64,000 nt of DNA from Massilia sp. Root335 (GCF_001425685.1 NZ_LMCY01000044.1:124763-188762), one strand, 5' to 3'. Numbered from the stretch's first letter, positions 32,393 to 44,918 are shown. Numbers and translations are program-made. The notes: generated by a model from the letters alone, not told the origin.

Positions 32393-33508
32393 TTACTCCG
32401 GTGATTTCGCGACGTCGCCGATCTGCACGGGCGCCGTCACCTGCATGACCAGGCCATACGCGACATGGTCGAAAACCCGGAAGATGAACAGTTCGCCGTA
32501 TTGCTCGTCCGGGAGCCTCAGTCTGGCCTTGCCGAAGCCGAGGAAGCCTTTGCTTTCCGGGTCCGTCACGGTCTGTCCGAGATGATAAAACTGCAGCACG
32601 GCGCCGACATCGAGTCCGTCAAGCGTGCCCCGATTGACAGTCACGACCTGATTCTGCGCCGCGTAATTCGATTCGGACGCCATGGCCATCACGCGCGCCA
32701 CCACCGGCCGGGCGGGCGCGTGCGGCACGTAGTTGCGCAGCGGCGCGGGCGGCGTCGGCAGCAGGCGGTCGCCGACGCCCATTTCCTTCACCGACTTGGT
32801 GACGACGAAGGTGTGCACGTCCGTGCCCGGTCCCGCCGCCTTCACGAGACGCGCCGTGCCGACATAGGCCGCCTCGTAGGCGGTGACCTTGTTGGTATCC
32901 GGGTCGACCAGCTCCTTGCCCGGACGGAAGACCTGGAAGCTGGTCGCCCCGTCGAGTGCGCCGCGCACATAGATGCGGTCGCCTTCTACGAGGTAGAGCC
33001 GGTCTTCCTGGGCGGCGACGATGCGCGCCGCGCCGGCCAGCGCCTGCTGTTCGACGACGAGCGGCTGGGTCAGGAAAGGTTCGATCGCCCCGGCCGGAAT
33101 CGCGGGCACGGCATTGTTCTCGCCCAGGTCGTCGGTGCGCAGCTGCGGCGACAGGCGCACGACGGGCGGCTCGCCGGCATCCGTTGCGGTGCCCGGTTTG
33201 TTCAACGTGAGACGGCCGTGGGCGCGGTCGAAATAGACGACCTGGCCCGGGTAGATCCAGTGCGGATTGCGGATGTCGTCGCGGTTCATGCCCCAGACCT
33301 GGGGCCAGCACCACGGATGCTCGAGGAAGGCGCCGGAAATGTCCCACAAGGTATCGCCCTTGACGACGACGTGCTGGTCGGGCGCGTTCGGGCGGAACGA
33401 ACAGGTCGTGGCGGCCTGCGCCGGAATGGCCGCAAGGAAGGCGAACGCGGCCGTGGCAGCGGTGCGGATCGCGAGCGATCGGGCAGCGCCTGTGCTAAAA
33501 TTTTTCAT
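32393..33508 (-). CDS. LysM domain exported protein
   Basis: This 371-residue exported protein has a signal peptide of about 32 residues (cleavage after PAQA). A single LysM domain binds peptidoglycan (about residues 45-100; VVKGDTLWDISGAF, WGMNRDDIRNPHWIYPGQV). The remaining 270 residues form a region conserved in betaproteobacterial proteins of this type but without known function. The start at 33508 is chosen for the signal peptide; its ribosome-binding site is weak. It sits upstream of dprA by seven bases and is divergent from def. In relatives the same gene precedes dprA, so the order is ancestral. Confidence 0.9.
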   Translation of the reverse strand: MKNFSTGAARSLAIRTAATAAFAFLAAIPAQAATTCSFRPNAPDQHVVVKGDTLWDISGAFLEHPWCWPQVWGMNRDDIRNPHWIYPGQVVYFDRAHGRLTLNKPGTATDAGEPPVVRLSPQLRTDDLGENNAVPAIPAGAIEPFLTQPLVVEQQALAGAARIVAAQEDRLYLVEGDRIYVRGALDGATSFQVFRPGKELVDPDTNKVTAYEAAYVGTARLVKAAGPGTDVHTFVVTKSVKEMGVGDRLLPTPPAPLRNYVPHAPARPVVARVMAMASESNYAAQNQVVTVNRGTLDGLDVGAVLQFYHLGQTVTDPESKGFLGFGKARLRLPDEQYGELFIFRVFDHVAYGLVMQVTAPVQIGDVAKSPE

Positions 33509-33723
33509 TGGAGAGTCCGTAAAGTGCCGTATCGACACGAGTGCTACGCCACCTCGGCCGGCAACAAAGCAGGAAACAGACGACTCTTCGACCGCGCAGC
33601 GGATCATAAAGGGTCGCAAGAGTTGCCTTACTGAATCAAATTCTGCCGAGAAATCCCTGAACTAGCAAGACAAACCGTGCCCGGCAGCGGGGACGGCGTG
33701 TTGCGTTTATGCCTGTGCAGCCT

Positions 33724-33752
33724 TTGAATCGCGCGACGGACCCCGATATACC
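33724..33752 (+). promoter_or_regulatory. Possible promoter for def-fmt
   Basis: TTGAAT (33724-33729) and TATACC (33747-33752) are separated by exactly 17 bases, about 30 bases upstream of def. Hexamer matches are moderate. It lies in the 273-base divergent region between the LysM gene and def, in which I see no other feature. Confidence 0.4.
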
Positions 33753-33781
33753 GATTATTGAACGACTTCGACTACACAGCC

Positions 33782-34309
33782 ATGGCTTTACTGAACATCC
33801 TCCGCTACCCCGACCCGCGCCTGCACAAGGTCGCCAAGCCGGTCACCGAATTCGGCGACCGCCTCCACAAGCTGGTGGCGGACATGGCCGAAACCATGTA
33901 CGACGCCCCCGGCGTGGGCCTGGCCGCGACGCAGGTCGACGTGCACGAGCGCATCGTCGTCATCGACGTGACCGAGACCAAGGACAACCTGCTGGTCTTC
34001 GTCAACCCGGAAATCGTCTGGTCCAGCCCGGACAAGCAGGTCTACGACGAAGGCTGCCTGTCGGTGCCCGGCATCTATGACGGCGTCGAACGTCCGGCAC
34101 GCGTCAAGGTACGCGCTGTCGACCAGGATAACAAGCCCTTCGAGCTCGAGGCCGACGGCCTGCTGGCGGTGTGCATCCAGCACGAACTGGACCACTTGAT
34201 GGGCAAGGTCTTCGTGGAATACCTGTCGCCGCTCAAGCGCAACCGCATCAAGACGAAGCTGCAGAAGGAAGAGCGCGACATGCAGCGCTCGTCCGCCCGC
34301 CGCGCATGA
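33782..34309 (+). CDS. def: Peptide deformylase
   Basis: Def removes the formyl group from nascent proteins using Fe2+. The 175-residue product has the three motifs: GVGLAATQ (about 44-51), EGCLS with metal ligand C92, and HELDH with H134, E135 and H138. The ATG at 33782 gives the usual N-terminus MALLNILRYPDPRL. Its stop overlaps the fmt start (ATGA at 34306-34309), the conserved def-fmt coupling. Divergent from the LysM-dprA-smg-topB block. Confidence 0.97.
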   Translation: MALLNILRYPDPRLHKVAKPVTEFGDRLHKLVADMAETMYDAPGVGLAATQVDVHERIVVIDVTETKDNLLVFVNPEIVWSSPDKQVYDEGCLSVPGIYDGVERPARVKVRAVDQDNKPFELEADGLLAVCIQHELDHLMGKVFVEYLSPLKRNRIKTKLQKEERDMQRSSARRA

Positions 34310-35262
34310 GCGGCCTGAAAGTCGTCTTCGCCGGCACGCCGGAATTTGCCGCCGTGGCGCTGCGCGCCCTGCTCGGCGCCGGTTTCGACGTGCCGCTCGT
34401 GCTGACCCAGCCGGATCGCCCGGCCGGACGCGGCATGCAGTTGCAGGCGTCCGCCGTGAAACAGGTCGCCGTCGCGCACGGCATCGAGGTATTGCAGCCG
34501 GTGTCGCTGCGCATGGATGCGAAGGACCCGCAGCGCGCCAGCGAGGCACAGGCCGCGCACGCGCGCCTGCTGGCGACGACGTACGACGTGATGGTCGTGG
34601 CCGCCTACGGCCTGATCCTGCCCCGTTCCACGCTCGACATCAAACCGTGCATCAATATCCACGGCTCCATCCTGCCGCGCTGGCGCGGCGCCGCGCCCAT
34701 CCACCGCGCGATCGAATCGGGCGACGCGGAAACGGGCGTCACCATCATGGAAATGGAAGAAGGCCTGGACACGGGCCCGATGCTGCTCGTCGAGCGCATC
34801 GCCATCGACGACGCGGACACGACGGGCAGCCTGCACGACAAGCTGGCGGCCCTCGGCGGCCGCATGATCGTCGATGCGCTACAAAAAATGGCGCAGGGTC
34901 AATTGGAAGCCGTGCCCCAGCCGGAGGAAGGCGTGACGTATGCCGCCAAGATCGGCAAGGAAGAAGCGAAGCTCGACTGGACGCTGGCGGCCGTCGACCT
35001 CGCACGCAAGGTGCGCGCCTTCAATCCGTTTCCCGGGGCCCAGGCCCAAGCGGGATCGACGACGATCAAGATCTGGAACGCGCAACCCGTCGATGGCCAG
35101 GGCCAGCCGGGCCAGGTGCTCCAGGCCGATGCCCACGGCATCGTGGTCGCCTGCGGCACGGGCGCGCTTCGTTTGACGGAACTGCAAAAGCCGGGCGGCA
35201 AGCGCCTGGCGGCGGCCGAATTCCTGAAGGGCTTTTCGTTCGACGGCCTCGCGTTCGCCTGA
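34306..35262 (+). CDS. fmt: Methionyl-tRNA formyltransferase
   Basis: Fmt formylates initiator Met-tRNA with 10-formyl-THF, the step that Def later reverses. The 318-residue product contains VVFAGTPEFAAVAL and the 10-formyl-THF site SILPRWRGAAPIHRAI (Asn/His/Asp catalytic set of the family). DTGPML and a C-terminal tRNA-binding OB-like domain follow (VRAFNPFPGA, FLKGFSFDG). Coupled to def by ATGA overlap and followed by a strong terminator. In relatives the order continues to htpX-rsmB; here rsmB lies about 14 kb away, so the block has been split. Confidence 0.97.
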   Translation: MSGLKVVFAGTPEFAAVALRALLGAGFDVPLVLTQPDRPAGRGMQLQASAVKQVAVAHGIEVLQPVSLRMDAKDPQRASEAQAAHARLLATTYDVMVVAAYGLILPRSTLDIKPCINIHGSILPRWRGAAPIHRAIESGDAETGVTIMEMEEGLDTGPMLLVERIAIDDADTTGSLHDKLAALGGRMIVDALQKMAQGQLEAVPQPEEGVTYAAKIGKEEAKLDWTLAAVDLARKVRAFNPFPGAQAQAGSTTIKIWNAQPVDGQGQPGQVLQADAHGIVVACGTGALRLTELQKPGGKRLAAAEFLKGFSFDGLAFA

Positions 35263-35279
35263 AAACGACGCGGCAATAA

Positions 35280-35325
35280 AGAAGGGCATCAGCCGGTTCG
35301 CGCCGGATGATGCCCTTCTGTTTTT
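35280..35325 (+). terminator. Rho-independent terminator of def-fmt
   Basis: A long stem AGAAGGGCAT-CA-CCGG / CCGG-TG-ATGCCCTTCT with single-base bulges ends in GTTTTT, 18 bases after the fmt stop. Confidence 0.85.
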
Positions 35326-35353
35326 CGTTTCGCTTGTTGAGCTTATGTAGTTT

Positions 35354-35379
35354 GGTGGGCGGAGGCCGCCCACCCTACG
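35354..35379. repeat. REP-like palindrome, copy 2 of the GTGGGCGG family
   Basis: The palindrome GGTGGGCGG-AGG-CCGCCCACC is followed by CTACGG. It matches the copy at 8433-8458 over the stem and flank and shares the GCCCACCCTACG boundary with the pair at 39818-39883. It lies between the fmt terminator and brnA, in a gene-free stretch. Confidence 0.75.
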
Positions 35380-35467
35380 GGCGCATGCCCGACATGGCAC
35401 ACCGTTCCGGCATCAGGCCCTGAAGGCCCGCGGGGCGCTGTGCCCCGACCATCACGTTGACAAGGAA

Positions 35468-35701
35468 TCAGTGCTGCTCGCCCTGAGCACGCACGCGATT
35501 CGCTTCCATGTATTCGCGCAGGACCTGGTTGATGCGGGTCTGGTAGCCAGGACCGGCCGACTTGAACCATTCCAGCATGTCCACATCCAGGCGGATCGTG
35601 ACGATTTGTTTGACGCCGGCGACGGTGTGGGTCTTGGCCGGAGCGCTTTCCTCGCTGCGCGCTGCCGGCTGGTCCCACTCGGATACGTATTCTTTGTTCA
35701 T
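35468..35701 (-). CDS. brnA: BrnA family antitoxin, no BrnT partner found
   Basis: This 77-residue protein matches the BrnA antitoxin family: MNKEYVSEW at the N-terminus, then a ribbon-helix-helix-like domain with VTIRLDVDMLEWFKS and PGYQTRINQVLREYM. BrnA normally neutralises the RNase toxin BrnT, encoded just upstream, and represses the pair. Here no BrnT-like frame exists in the 327 bases upstream. Only a 32-codon frame overlaps the brnA start (ATGA). A GGGAAG site seven bases ahead supports the ATG at 35701. It is therefore an orphan antitoxin or the remainder of a degraded module. Confidence 0.8.
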   Translation of the reverse strand: MNKEYVSEWDQPAARSEESAPAKTHTVAGVKQIVTIRLDVDMLEWFKSAGPGYQTRINQVLREYMEANRVRAQGEQH

Positions 35702-35796
35702 TGCAATTCTTCCCATTTTGGAGGCGGAACAACAGTCCGCACATTCCGTTGATTGGACGCGTACTGATCGTGAAACCGCGACTGCGGCGGTTCCAT
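35698..35796 (-). CDS. Possible 32-residue small protein overlapping brnA
   Basis: A short frame from ATG at 35796 to TGA at 35698 encodes MEPPQSRFHDQY followed by 20 residues ending PPPKWEELQ. Its stop overlaps the brnA start as ATGA, the arrangement expected for a coupled upstream partner where BrnT would normally be. The sequence does not look like BrnT, the ribosome-binding site is poor, and the frame is short enough to arise by chance. I list it only because of the overlap geometry. Confidence 0.25.
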   Translation of the reverse strand: MEPPQSRFHDQYASNQRNVRTVVPPPKWEELQ

Positions 35797-36028
35797 GAAG
35801 TTAATTGTCGTCCCTGTATGTATCCAGGAAATTGCTAATATGCGGCAATTTGTATCCCAATGTAACAATGCAGCTTTTGATACAGTGCGTTACAAACGTC
35901 TTTACAACGCCGTCTTTTTTTGAGCGAACCGTGGACTGCCGGCCGCACCGGGAACAAACTCGGCCAGTAACGGTATAATCACAGACCCGCCTCATATTTA
36001 TCTCCAGCAGACCCCAGGAAAGCCAACG
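35797..36028 (+). promoter_or_regulatory. metH upstream region with a consensus -10
   Basis: This stretch holds no gene. It contains a perfect TATAAT (35974-35979) with no good -35 at 16-18 bases, so the promoter may need an activator (MetR-type control is typical of metH but I find no clear operator). Base composition is visibly more AT-rich than its surroundings. I see no cobalamin riboswitch signature. The metH ribosome-binding site AGGAAAG precedes the ATG at 36029. Confidence 0.4.
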
Positions 36029-39805
<3,777 letters not shown>

Positions 39806-39817
39806 TCGAACTGCGCG

Positions 39818-39883
39818 TGGGCTCGGGGAGCCCACCCTACGATTGCCGCAGCCGTAGGGTGGGCACCCTGTGCCCACCATCGT
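39818..39883. repeat. Paired REP-like palindromes (copy 3, BIME-like)
   Basis: Two related units face each other: GTGGGCT-CGGGG-AGCCCAC then CCTACG (39818-39842), and CGTAGGGTGGGC-ACC with TGCCCACC (39853-39879). GCCCACCCTACG in the first is the exact reverse complement of CGTAGGGTGGGC in the second. It fills the gap between the convergent metH and ABC permease genes. Confidence 0.75.
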
Positions 39884-39899
39884 TCGCACATCGCGTACG

Positions 39900-41180
39900 T
39901 TAAACCTGCTCGCGCCGGAACCGCCACACGGCGGCCACGGTGAACACCAGCGCAAAACCGAGCAGCACGGCGATGGCCGGCGCGGCCGCCGCCGCGTCCA
40001 GGCCGCGCCACGTCACCGCATCGAGGCCCGCGATGGCCCAGCGCGTCGGCACGACGAGCGTCAGCTGCTGCACCCACGCGGGAAACATGAACGACGGCAC
40101 CCAGGCGCCGCCCAGCATCACGAGGATGAGCGTCGCGAACATCGCGATGCCGCGCGCCGCTTCCGGCGTCTTCCCGAACGCGGCGATGAGCAGGCCGAAG
40201 CCGGCCGTGAGCGCGCCGAAGCCGATCGCCATGCCGAGGAAGCCCGGCACGCTGCTTACCTGCACGTGGAACCCCAGCACCGCCACCACGAAGATGGCGC
40301 ACAGCAGGCAGGACGCGATGATGGCGGCCGAGGCGGCGCGCGCCAGCACGACCTCGGTCAAGGTGACGGGCGCGGCGAGCAGGCGGTCCCACACGCCGCT
40401 GCGGCGCGTCAGCAGCATGCCGATGCCCATGTTCACGCCCATGAACAGGATGAATTGCACGCCCATGCCCGAGAACGAATGCGCGTACGGGTTGTAGCCC
40501 TGGGCGACGGGACCGCTCGCCAGGCTCTCGTCGTGCGTCGTGAACGGCATCGACAGGCCGCGCGGCCGGGCGGCGCCGGCGTCCTCCTCGCGCGGCGTGT
40601 CCTCGTACTTGCGCACCGCGACGAGCATGTCGCGCAGCGCGGGGTCCTGCACCTTGTTCTCGTCGAGCTGCTGCAGGCTGCGCGCCGTCAGCTTCTTGCC
40701 CAGCGGTCCGCCGAACATCTCGGCGCTGACGACCTGCATCACCTGCTGCGTCAGCATGCCCTTCACCATCGCCAGCACGGCCGGCTGCGACGGGTCGTAC
40801 AGCAAGGGGATGGCCGGCTTGTCCTGGTTCGAGAACATGGCGGTGCCGGCCGCTTCGGCGAAGCCGGCCGGCAGCACGATCGCGACGGCCTGGCTGCCCT
40901 TGCGCACGGCATCCCGGGCCTGCGTCATGTCCATCGGCGTTACGTGCAGGTTCGGGTCGGCCTTGAGGCCCGCCGCGATGCGGTTGCCGGCGTCGCTCGT
41001 GTCCTGCTGGACGAGGGCCACGTCGATGCCGCTGCCCTTGGCGCTGCCGCCGCCGAACACGGAACCGAAGAACGCGGCGATCACGATGGGCAGCACGAGG
41101 TGCATCAGCAGCGCGCGCTTGTCGGAGATGTAGAGGATGAGGTCCTTGCGGACCAGGGCGAAGAAGGCGGTCGTGTTCAT
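39900..41180 (-). CDS. ABC-2 type transporter permease
   Basis: This is a 426-residue ABC-2 membrane subunit of the YhhJ/DrrB-like drug and lipid exporter type. It has an N-terminal membrane helix (ALLMHLVLPIVIAAFFGSVF) and a large extracytoplasmic domain (about residues 45-225). A cluster of five helices follows, including QFILFMGVNMGIGMLL, GVWDRLLAAPVT (the ABC-2 coupling motif) and a final helix before FRREQV. The start at 41180 lies 11 bases after the ATPase gene. The substrate is unknown. Confidence 0.9.
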   Translation of the reverse strand: MNTTAFFALVRKDLILYISDKRALLMHLVLPIVIAAFFGSVFGGGSAKGSGIDVALVQQDTSDAGNRIAAGLKADPNLHVTPMDMTQARDAVRKGSQAVAIVLPAGFAEAAGTAMFSNQDKPAIPLLYDPSQPAVLAMVKGMLTQQVMQVVSAEMFGGPLGKKLTARSLQQLDENKVQDPALRDMLVAVRKYEDTPREEDAGAARPRGLSMPFTTHDESLASGPVAQGYNPYAHSFSGMGVQFILFMGVNMGIGMLLTRRSGVWDRLLAAPVTLTEVVLARAASAAIIASCLLCAIFVVAVLGFHVQVSSVPGFLGMAIGFGALTAGFGLLIAAFGKTPEAARGIAMFATLILVMLGGAWVPSFMFPAWVQQLTLVVPTRWAIAGLDAVTWRGLDAAAAAPAIAVLLGFALVFTVAAVWRFRREQV

Positions 41181-41191
41181 CTGGCGTGGTC

Positions 41192-42133
41192 TCAGTCGCG
41201 CAGGGTGCGACCGGTCAGGTCGAGGAAGATGTCTTCGAGGCTGGCGCGCGCGGTGGCGAAGTGCACGGGGCGCTGGCCCTGCCCCTGCAGCCAGCCGAGC
41301 AGCGGCACCGCGTCGGCATTGTCGGTGAGGCCGATGTCGAGGGTCGTGCCCTCGCTCGCCAGGGCCGTCACGCCGGCCTGGGAGCGCAGCGCGTCCAGCA
41401 GGCCGGCGCCCGCCGGTTGCGCCAGCTCCACGCGCAGCAGGGCCTTCGCGGCGAGCTTGCGGTGCAGCGCGGCCGGGCTGTCGTCGGCCAGCACCTTGCC
41501 GTGGTCGATGATGACGATGTGGTCGGCCAGGCGCTCCACCTCTTCCATGTAGTGGCTCGTGTAGATCAGCGCCCGGCCCTGCGCCTGCAGCGCCTCCAGC
41601 GTGTCGAAGATGGCATTGCGGCTCTGCGGGTCGACGCCGACCGTGGGCTCGTCGAGGATCAGCAAGTCCGGATCGTGCAGCAGCGCGGCCGCGATGTTCA
41701 GGCGGCGCTTCATCCCGCCCGAGAACGTGGCCGGCTTGTCGCGCGCGCGGTCGACGAGGTTCACGAGGCCCAGCACGTGTTCGATGCGCTCGTTCAGCGC
41801 CTTGCCCTTCAGGCCGTACAGGGCGCCGAACAAACGCAGGTTCTCGTGCGCCGACAGGTCCTCGTACAGCGCGAGGTCCTGCGGCACGAGGCCGATGCGG
41901 CGCTTGACGCCTGCCGCCCCCGTCGTCACCGCCTGGCCGTCCAGCAGCACCTGGCCGGCGTCGGGCCTGAGCAGCCCGCACAGTATCGAGACGGTGGTCG
42001 ACTTGCCCGCCCCGTTCGGACCGAGCAGGCCGACGGTCTGGCCGGCCAGCACCTGGAACGACACGCCGTCCACGGCGCGCCGGGCGCCGTACGATTTCAC
42101 GAGACCTTCAACACGCAACAATACATTCGACAT
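41192..42133 (-). CDS. ABC transporter ATP-binding protein
   Basis: This 313-residue ATPase is partner of the following permease. Walker A is GPNGAGKST, the Q-loop is GLVPQDLALYEDL, the signature is FSGGMKRRLNIAAALL, Walker B is LLILDEP and the H-loop is YTSHYM. The C-terminal 80 residues form the accessory domain typical of NodI/DrrA-like exporters. The ATG at 42133 has a GGGAG site. It is the first gene of a two-gene operon convergent with metH. Confidence 0.93.
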   Translation of the reverse strand: MSNVLLRVEGLVKSYGARRAVDGVSFQVLAGQTVGLLGPNGAGKSTTVSILCGLLRPDAGQVLLDGQAVTTGAAGVKRRIGLVPQDLALYEDLSAHENLRLFGALYGLKGKALNERIEHVLGLVNLVDRARDKPATFSGGMKRRLNIAAALLHDPDLLILDEPTVGVDPQSRNAIFDTLEALQAQGRALIYTSHYMEEVERLADHIVIIDHGKVLADDSPAALHRKLAAKALLRVELAQPAGAGLLDALRSQAGVTALASEGTTLDIGLTDNADAVPLLGWLQGQGQRPVHFATARASLEDIFLDLTGRTLRD

Positions 42134-42194
42134 GGGGCTCCCGTCGGATCGCATGGCTGGACAGCCGCGCGCGGACGCGCGCGGCGGGAAGACG

Positions 42195-43475
42195 TCAGAT
42201 GGCGTAGCGGACGACGGAGTCGGACCACTGGAACGCCGACATCTCGAGCTCGATCATGTCGTCGCCGGAGATCTGCAGCTCCTTCAGCGTGGGCAGCACG
42301 AGTTCCGTGTCGTCATCGGCCTGCTCGATGCTCTCGGACAGCTTGAGCAGCTCGCCGAAGAAGCCGGCGCGGCCCAGGAGGGCCTGCCGGACTTCGTCGC
42401 TGACCGGGATCTGTTCGACGATGTCGGCCATCGGGATGCCGAACAGGGCGTCCATCAGCGACATGATGCCGACCGTGAAGGCGATGTCGGCGACGGCACG
42501 CTGGCCGGGACGCAGGCGCTGGGCCAGCAATTCCATCAGGCGGCCGCGCGTGGTGGCCAGCATCAGCAGGGGCGTCTGGTTGTGGCCGCGCGTGGCCGGT
42601 TCCGCGTACAGCATGATCTGCAGCCAGCGCTGCAACTGGCGCCGGCCCAGCACGAGCAGCGCCTGGCTGACGGAATCGATGCGCTGGGCCGCGCCCACGG
42701 CCGGCGTGTTCACGAGGCGCAGCAGGTTCAGGGCGAGCGTCACGTCGCGTTTGACGGTCTTTTCGATGACCGCATTGTCCGCGTCCGACATCACCAGGTT
42801 CATGAGCTCGACCACCGCGAGCTGCGACGGCGACAGCTTGCGGCCGCCCAGCACGGACGGGCGCGCGAAATAAAAGCCCTGGAAGTAATCGAAGCCCAGG
42901 TCCATCGCGGCCTGGTAGGCGTCGCGCGTCTCGACCTTTTCCGCGACCACGGTCTTTTCCATGCCGTGCAGGCGCCGCACGAGGTTCGGCAACTGGGTGG
43001 GCGGCACGGTGCGCAGGTCCAGCTTGACGAAGCCGGCCAGCGGCAACAGGCGCTGCAGGCGCAGGCTGTCGCCTTCGATGCCGTCCAGCGCGAAGCGGAA
43101 GCCGTGGCCCGCGAGCTCGCGCATGCGCGCCAGCAGGGCGTCGTCCGGCACGACGGTCGGCACGATCTCGAGCACCGTGCGCTCGCGCGGCAGGAAGGCG
43201 AAGATGTCGCTGCCGAGGACTTCGGCGTCCACGTTCAGGAAGCAGGCGGCGTCGCCTATCGCGCGCGCAAGCCCCAGCTGGGCCGCGTGGGCGATCACCG
43301 CGGCCGTCGCGGTCAGGCCGGTCTCGTCGGCCTCGCCCTGGCGCGCGCTGCGGAACAGGAGTTCATAACCGTACAAGGCCTGGTTGCGGTCGAGCACAGG
43401 CTGGCGCCCCAAATAAAAGTCACGCACGCGCAAGGGGTAGTTCGCGTGGTCCAGGCTCGCGGCGGTATCGGTCAT
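42195..43475 (-). CDS. EAL-HDOD domain signalling protein (degenerate EAL)
   Basis: This 426-residue cytosolic protein combines an N-terminal EAL domain (about residues 15-200) with a C-terminal HDOD domain (about 205-400), the YuxH/CdgJ architecture. The EAL motif reads YELLFRS, so the Glu is kept. The downstream metal motif is altered (ALDGIEG in place of DDFG), so c-di-GMP hydrolysis is unlikely and a binding or scaffold role is more probable. Such proteins affect motility and biofilm in Vibrio. The start at 43475 follows the family N-terminus (FYLGRQPVLDRNQ). It lies 61 bases upstream of the ABC operon on the same strand. Confidence 0.9.
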   Translation of the reverse strand: MTDTAASLDHANYPLRVRDFYLGRQPVLDRNQALYGYELLFRSARQGEADETGLTATAAVIAHAAQLGLARAIGDAACFLNVDAEVLGSDIFAFLPRERTVLEIVPTVVPDDALLARMRELAGHGFRFALDGIEGDSLRLQRLLPLAGFVKLDLRTVPPTQLPNLVRRLHGMEKTVVAEKVETRDAYQAAMDLGFDYFQGFYFARPSVLGGRKLSPSQLAVVELMNLVMSDADNAVIEKTVKRDVTLALNLLRLVNTPAVGAAQRIDSVSQALLVLGRRQLQRWLQIMLYAEPATRGHNQTPLLMLATTRGRLMELLAQRLRPGQRAVADIAFTVGIMSLMDALFGIPMADIVEQIPVSDEVRQALLGRAGFFGELLKLSESIEQADDDTELVLPTLKELQISGDDMIELEMSAFQWSDSVVRYAI

Positions 43476-43573
43476 CACGGACTCTTGTAGCAATGGAACG
43501 TAGCTACTTTAACGCATTCCGCCACCTGGTGACTATTTGAAAATGATTTCCTGTAAAAAACGTATCAGGATGA

Positions 43574-44341
43574 TCACGGCTGCGGCAGGCCGTCCACGAA
43601 CACCTTGAGTTCGCCCGGCGCGAACTCCGTCCACGTCTCGTTGGTGGTCAACGGGGTCGTGACGATGATCGCCACGCGGTCGTTCGGCGTCGTCACTTGC
43701 GAAAAGTCGACGGACAGGTCTTCGTCGGCGAGGCAGGCGGCCGCGAACGGGTAGCGGCGCACGACGTAGCACAGCTTGGTCGAGCAGTGCGCGAACAGCG
43801 CCGTGCCGTCGGACAGCATCATGTTGAACGTGCCGTGGCGCGCGATGACGGCGACGAGGTCGGCGATGGCCGCGCGCAGCACGGGCATGGCGGGCGCCTG
43901 GTCGCCGAAGCGGTCGCGCAATTGCTGCAGCAGGAAGCAGAAGGCGCGTTCGCTGTCGGTATTGCCGACCGGGCGGTACGGGCCGTCGAGGACGGGGTCG
44001 AAAGCCTTGAGGTCGCCGTTGTGGGCGAACACCCAGTAGCGGCCCCACATCTCGCGCACGAACGGATGGCAGTTTTCCAGCGCGACCTTGCCCTGCGTGG
44101 CCTTGCGGATGTGGGCGATGACGTTCAGCGACTTGATCGGGTAATGCTTGATCAGTTCGGCGATCGGCGAGGCGATGGCCGCCTGGTGGTCGACGAAATG
44201 GCGCACGCCGGCGCCCTCGAAGAAAGCGATGCCCCAGCCGTCATGGTGCGTGTCCGTGCGTCCGCCCCGATGGGCGAAGCCGGTGAAACTAAAAACAATG
44301 TCGGTAGGGACATTGCAATTCATGGCGAGCAGCTGACACAT
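43574..44341 (-). CDS. Class II glutamine amidotransferase (YafJ-like)
   Basis: This is a 255-residue stand-alone Ntn-type amidotransferase. Cys2 becomes the N-terminal nucleophile after Met removal (MCQLLAMN). The family blocks FAHRGGRTDTHHDGWGIAF, IAHIRKATQG and FAHNGDL are intact. It is similar to E. coli YafJ, whose physiological substrate is unknown; a role in gamma-glutamyl metabolism is only a guess. It stands between the EAL-HDOD gene and DUF3567, all on the minus strand, with a 98-base gap below and a 150-base gap above. Confidence 0.92.
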   Translation of the reverse strand: MCQLLAMNCNVPTDIVFSFTGFAHRGGRTDTHHDGWGIAFFEGAGVRHFVDHQAAIASPIAELIKHYPIKSLNVIAHIRKATQGKVALENCHPFVREMWGRYWVFAHNGDLKAFDPVLDGPYRPVGNTDSERAFCFLLQQLRDRFGDQAPAMPVLRAAIADLVAVIARHGTFNMMLSDGTALFAHCSTKLCYVVRRYPFAAACLADEDLSVDFSQVTTPNDRVAIIVTTPLTTNETWTEFAPGELKVFVDGLPQP

Positions 44342-44492
44342 GGGTCAAGCTTACCATGTACGGACGCAAAGCCGGTATGGGGAAGATGAGGTAGCGGGAA
44401 CGGGAAAGAAGATGGTGCCCTGCGTCGCCAGCCCGGAACGGCGCCGCGTCACGCAGGTGCAGTGGCCGGACGAAGGCGCCCGACCGGGACGA

Positions 44493-44750
44493 TCAGTGCA
44501 GGACGACCGGTTGGCTCATGAGGGTGTCGTAGGAACCCAGGAAATCGTCGATTTCCTCCATGGTCGGTTCGCTCGCGATCAGGTTGTTGACATCACGCCG
44601 GAACGCTTGCGCCAGTTTGCCGCCGATGAACGCTTCGCGCCGGCCGGATTTGTCGACGATCTCGTAGCCGCCGAAGCGCAGGGCCTCGAGGTTGTGATCG
44701 ACGCCAAATTCGACAACGCTATACTGTTCGCTGTTATAGATCATGTTCAT
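44493..44750 (-). CDS. DUF3567 family protein
   Basis: This 85-residue protein matches DUF3567, a family confined largely to betaproteobacteria with no known function. The N-terminal MNMIYNSEQYSVVEF, the GGYEIVDKSGRREAFIGG segment and the C-terminal SQPVVLH are as expected. It has its own gene-free flanks (44342-44492 and 44751-44918); the upstream one should hold its promoter, though I see no clear hexamers. The presence of this gene is a useful taxonomic marker for the window. Confidence 0.88.
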   Translation of the reverse strand: MNMIYNSEQYSVVEFGVDHNLEALRFGGYEIVDKSGRREAFIGGKLAQAFRRDVNNLIASEPTMEEIDDFLGSYDTLMSQPVVLH

Positions 44751-44918
44751 GATGACTCCTTCACTCGATCAGGTGGGTGCAAGGCTGCCGCCCGGCGGCG
44801 GACGGCTTACTTTCCGCTTTCTTTCCACTTCAACTACGAGGTGGGGCCACTGGAACCGAATTCAAGAACCTCTACAACTTGTTACGAATTCCACTGTATC
44901 GGTCAAGCTGCGGACGAT

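Noticed and set aside
35797..36028. Cobalamin or SAM riboswitch upstream of metH
   Set aside because: No recognisable B12-box or SAM-box sequence. The region is short and AT-rich, with only a -10 hexamer.
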